DNA from: Verrucomicrobiales bacterium
GTDB taxonomy: Bacteria; Verrucomicrobiota; Verrucomicrobiia; Limisphaerales; UBA9464
Assembly (NCBI GenBank): GCA_005801385.1
Contig: SYEM01000249.1
Coordinates: 1 to 33,284, forward strand
DNA length: 33,284 nucleotides
Direction of reading: 5' to 3'
Part shown: piece after piece, positions 30,487 through 33,284 of the stretch
Layout: each line of letters begins with the position of its first letter
Position numbering within the stretch: the stretch's first letter is position 1
The notes under the pieces: model-generated
What the model saw: only the letters and a program-made list of their open reading frames with translations
Database searches by the model: none
Told to the model about the DNA's origin: nothing
Made by a program: the position numbers and the translations under genes

Positions 30487-33284
30487 ATGCCCTCCGCCCC
30501 TACTCTGCTCCTCGCCCTCTGCGCGTTGCTCTGCGCCGCTGGATCCACCCATGCCGCCCAGGAGCGGGTCGACTTCAACCGGGACATCCGCCCGCTGCTC
30601 GCCGACTACTGCTACCAGTGTCACGGACCCGACCAAGCCAAACGGAAGGCAGGCCTGCGACTCGATCAATCCGAGGGCGCCCGGGTCCGGCTCGACTCGG
30701 GACACCACGCCATCGTACCCGGGAAGCCTGCCGACTCCCGCCTCCTCGCCGTCGTGACCAGCTCGGATGCCGACGAACAAATGCCCCCGGCCAAGACCGG
30801 CAAGCGGCTCAGCCCGGCCCAGGTCGAACTCCTCGCCCGCTGGATCCGCGAGGGCGCGGAGTGGAAGGCCCACTGGGCGTACATCACCCCCGAGAAGCCC
30901 ACGGTTCCCAAGGTCCGGAACCCCGACTGGGCCCGCAATGCCATCGATCAGTTCGTCTTCGCGCGGCTTGAAAAAGAGGGACTCCGACCCTCGCCCGAGG
31001 CCGACCGACGCACCCTGGCCCGACGGGTCACGCTGGATCTGACCGGTCTGCCCCCCACCGTCGAGGAGGTCGATGCGTTCCTCGCTGACACCAGCGGCAA
31101 TGCCTACGAGAAACTCGTGGATCGCCTGCTCACCACCGAGGCCTACGGCGAACGGATGGCGGTGCCGTGGTTGGACCTCGCGCGGTTCGCCGACAGCGAC
31201 GGCTACCACGCCGACGCGCCCCGCTCCATGTGGCAGTACCGCGACTGGGTCATCCAGGCCTTCGTCCGCAACCAGCCGTTCGACCAGTTCATCACCGAGC
31301 AGATCGCCGGCGACCTGCTCCCCGGTGCAACGCTCGACCAACGCATCGCCACCGCCTTCAACCGCAATGGCATGTCCAGCACCGAGGGGGGTGCCGATCC
31401 CGACGAGTACCTCAACAAGTACGTCACCGACCGGGTGAACACCTTCGGCACCGTCTTCCTGGGGTCATCGATCCAGTGCGCCGAGTGCCACAACCACAAG
31501 TACGACCCCTTCACCCAGCGCGAGTACTACCAGCTGTACGACTTCTTCAACCGAATCGACGAGAAGGGCCTCGACAGTGATCCGGCACCGCCCTTCGTGA
31601 AGGTCCCAAGCGAGGCCCAGGCGCGTGAGCTGCAGGCCGCCAGGACGCAGGCCCAGGGGCTTGCGGCCCGACATCAGGAGGCCCTCGACATCGCCCAACC
31701 CGGGTGGGACGCCGCCCAGACCGCGTGGGAGCAGGAGATCGTGCGGAACACCGGATCGCCCGACGGTCTCACCCTCGGTCCGTGGAGCCAGGCGGGACCG
31801 TTCGTGGAGACCGATGCCGCCATCCCCTTCGCCAAGGAGTACGGTCCCGAGAAGGGCTTCCGCGCCGATGCCACATTCCAAGATGGACGGGTCGCGTGGC
31901 AGTCCAGGACGAACTGGAAGGACGGGGTTGTCCAGGGTCTCGACACCGCCATCGGAGCCACCTACCTGCACCGGGTCCTCACCACCGAAACGGCGCGGAC
32001 CCAACCCCTCTTCTTCGGCAGCGACGATGGCATCCGGGTCTGGCTCAACGGCAAGGAGGTGCTGTCCAAGGACATCAGCCGCTCGGTCGGCCCCAACCAG
32101 GATGAAGTCCAGGCACCGCTCCTGGCCGGCGAGAACCACCTGCTCGTCAAGATCGTCAACAAGGGCGGCGCGTGCGGGGTCTACTTCGCCACCGATCGTG
32201 ATGCCGGGGATCCGAAGTTCCTGGCGATACGCGAGATCGCCCGGCTCCCGGTCCCGAAGCGCAGCCCTGAACAGGTCACGGACCTGCGCCGCTACTTCCG
32301 GGAGTCCCGCCTCCCCGAGGTGAAGACCCTTGGCTCGGAGCTCGCCTCGGCCCGCAAGCGGCAGTCGGACGCCGAGGCGGTGATCCCGACGCTCCGGATC
32401 ATGGAGGACATGGCCAAGCCCCGGGCCAGCCACATCCGGGTGCGCGGCGACTACCGGGCAAAGGGAGACATCGTCAGCGCCGACGTGCCGACCAGCTGCC
32501 TGCCCCGCGCCCGCTATTCCGGATCCACCAATCGCCTCGACCTCGCCCGCTGGGTCGTCGATCCCGCCAACCCCCTCACCTCACGGGTCGCGGTGAACCG
32601 GTTCTGGGGCCTCTTCTTCCCCAACCCCCTCGTGAAGACCGCCAACGAGTTCGGCACCAACGGGGAGCCTCCGTCCCATCCCGAACTCCTCGACTGGCTG
32701 GCCCGTCAGTTCATCGACGACCACTGGGATGTGAAGGTCTTCCTGAAGCGGATCGTCACCAGCGCCACCTACAGGCAGTCGTCGCACGTCGACGCCACCC
32801 GCCTCGCACGGGATCCCGACAACCGCCTGCTCGCCCGGGGACCCCGGTTCCGGATGTCGGCCGAGATGCTCCGCGACAACGCCCTCGCGGTCAGCGGACT
32901 CCTCGTCCGGCGGATCGGGGGTCCGAGTGTCCGGCCCTACCAGCCGCCCGGGCTGTGGGAGGAGAAGATGTTTGCCGGGAACAAGTACGAGGTCGGTCAG
33001 GGCGAGGAGCTCTTCCGACGCAGCCTCTACACCCTCTGGAAACGCACGGTGCCGAACCCGACGCTCCAGACGTTCGACGCGCCGGACCGCGCTCTCTGCA
33101 CGGTGCAGCGTCAGGCCACCTGCACCCCGCTCCAAGCCTTCGTCACCATGAACGATGTCACCTACCTCGAGGCCTCCCGGGTGTTCGCCGAGCGGATCCT
33201 CCGTGAGTCGCCCGATGCCACGCCGCACTCCCGCATCGACCGCGCCTTCCAGACCGCCCTCGCGCGCCCGGCCACCAACCGGGA
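30487..33284 (+). CDS. PSCyt1-DUF1549-DUF1553 exported protein (3' end cut by window)
   Basis: The frame opens MPSAPTLLLALCALLCAAGS, a signal peptide, and stays open to the window end (932 codons visible). Residues about 30-120 form the planctomycete-type cytochrome domain, with haem motif C42-YQ-C45-H46 and a likely distal ligand Met99 in EQMPPAKTGKRL. DUF1549 follows with AIDQFVFARLEKEGL and LTGLPPTVEE, and contains C331-AE-C334-H335-NHKYD. A beta-sandwich insertion around 420-590 (PLFFGSDDGIRVWLNGKEVL) looks like a PA14-type sugar-binding module. DUF1553 begins near 690 (PLTSRVAVNRFWGLFFPNPL) and runs off the edge at ALARPATNR. A DUF1501 partner gene is expected just downstream, outside the window. 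Electron transfer is inferred from the haem motif only. Confidence 0.9.
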   Translation, partial: MPSAPTLLLALCALLCAAGSTHAAQERVDFNRDIRPLLADYCYQCHGPDQAKRKAGLRLDQSEGARVRLDSGHHAIVPGKPADSRLLAVVTSSDADEQMPPAKTGKRLSPAQVELLARWIREGAEWKAHWAYITPEKPTVPKVRNPDWARNAIDQFVFARLEKEGLRPSPEADRRTLARRVTLDLTGLPPTVEEVDAFLADTSGNAYEKLVDRLLTTEAYGERMAVPWLDLARFADSDGYHADAPRSMWQYRDWVIQAFVRNQPFDQFITEQIAGDLLPGATLDQRIATAFNRNGMSSTEGGADPDEYLNKYVTDRVNTFGTVFLGSSIQCAECHNHKYDPFTQREYYQLYDFFNRIDEKGLDSDPAPPFVKVPSEAQARELQAARTQAQGLAARHQEALDIAQPGWDAAQTAWEQEIVRNTGSPDGLTLGPWSQAGPFVETDAAIPFAKEYGPEKGFRADATFQDGRVAWQSRTNWKDGVVQGLDTAIGATYLHRVLTTETARTQPLFFGSDDGIRVWLNGKEVLSKDISRSVGPNQDEVQAPLLAGENHLLVKIVNKGGACGVYFATDRDAGDPKFLAIREIARLPVPKRSPEQVTDLRRYFRESRLPEVKTLGSELASARKRQSDAEAVIPTLRIMEDMAKPRASHIRVRGDYRAKGDIVSADVPTSCLPRARYSGSTNRLDLARWVVDPANPLTSRVAVNRFWGLFFPNPLVKTANEFGTNGEPPSHPELLDWLARQFIDDHWDVKVFLKRIVTSATYRQSSHVDATRLARDPDNRLLARGPRFRMSAEMLRDNALAVSGLLVRRIGGPSVRPYQPPGLWEEKMFAGNKYEVGQGEELFRRSLYTLWKRTVPNPTLQTFDAPDRALCTVQRQATCTPLQAFVTMNDVTYLEASRVFAERILRESPDATPHSRIDRAFQTALARPATNR

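Overview
The window is GC-rich bacterial chromosome, about two-thirds GC by eye, and it most likely comes from the Verrucomicrobiota, perhaps the Pedosphaera/Limisphaerales branch. The evidence is two DUF1549/DUF1553 (planctomycete-type cytochrome) proteins, a DUF1501 protein, a Tat-exported Gfo/Idh/MocA oxidoreductase, a secreted GH38-like enzyme with a lyase-type accessory domain, a DUF5069 protein, and start codons that mostly lack Shine-Dalgarno sequences. The placement is inference from gene content. No rRNA, tRNA, phage, transposase or CRISPR array was seen.

The first half (1-14200) is mostly housekeeping. It holds the start of a PII protein gene, a tandem pair of cyclophilins (one exported, one cytoplasmic), a small unknown protein, a Nudix hydrolase, a glutamine-synthetase-family ligase, CinA, gluconokinase, an M42 aminopeptidase, a DUF5069 protein, two different peroxiredoxins, a GYF_2/cyclic-nucleotide-binding protein coupled to ThiD, nucleoside diphosphate kinase, and an MscS channel with its own cyclic-nucleotide-binding domain. 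A GxxExxY (PDDEXK-like) gene sits between two direct repeats of about 330 bp with 24-bp terminal inverted repeats, resembling a MITE-bounded cassette.

The second half (14200-33284) is dominated by exported proteins. A two-gene minus-strand operon encodes a modular secreted beta-sandwich/FN3 protein and a GH38-like glycosidase, with stop and start overlapping. On the plus strand follow a DUF1549/DUF1553 protein lacking the usual N-terminal cytochrome domain, a DUF1501 protein, a Tat-exported Gfo/Idh/MocA protein, a membrane-bound spermidine-synthase-like protein, and a complete PSCyt1-DUF1549-DUF1553 protein cut by the window end. Together they suggest extracytoplasmic polysaccharide breakdown, but no substrate can be read from the sequence.

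The least explained signal is between genes. Five copies of a double-hairpin element (family A) show compensating base changes in their stems. A second double-hairpin family (B) has two copies, one of which encodes the C-terminus and stop codon of a protein. Several genes share a promoter shape of TTG(A/C)C, an 18-nt spacer and TAGnnT. Three starts (cinA, gntK and the M42 peptidase) lie exactly 6 nt after a TAnnnT hexamer, which suggests leaderless mRNAs. Two good intrinsic terminators follow the DUF5069 and second peroxiredoxin genes.
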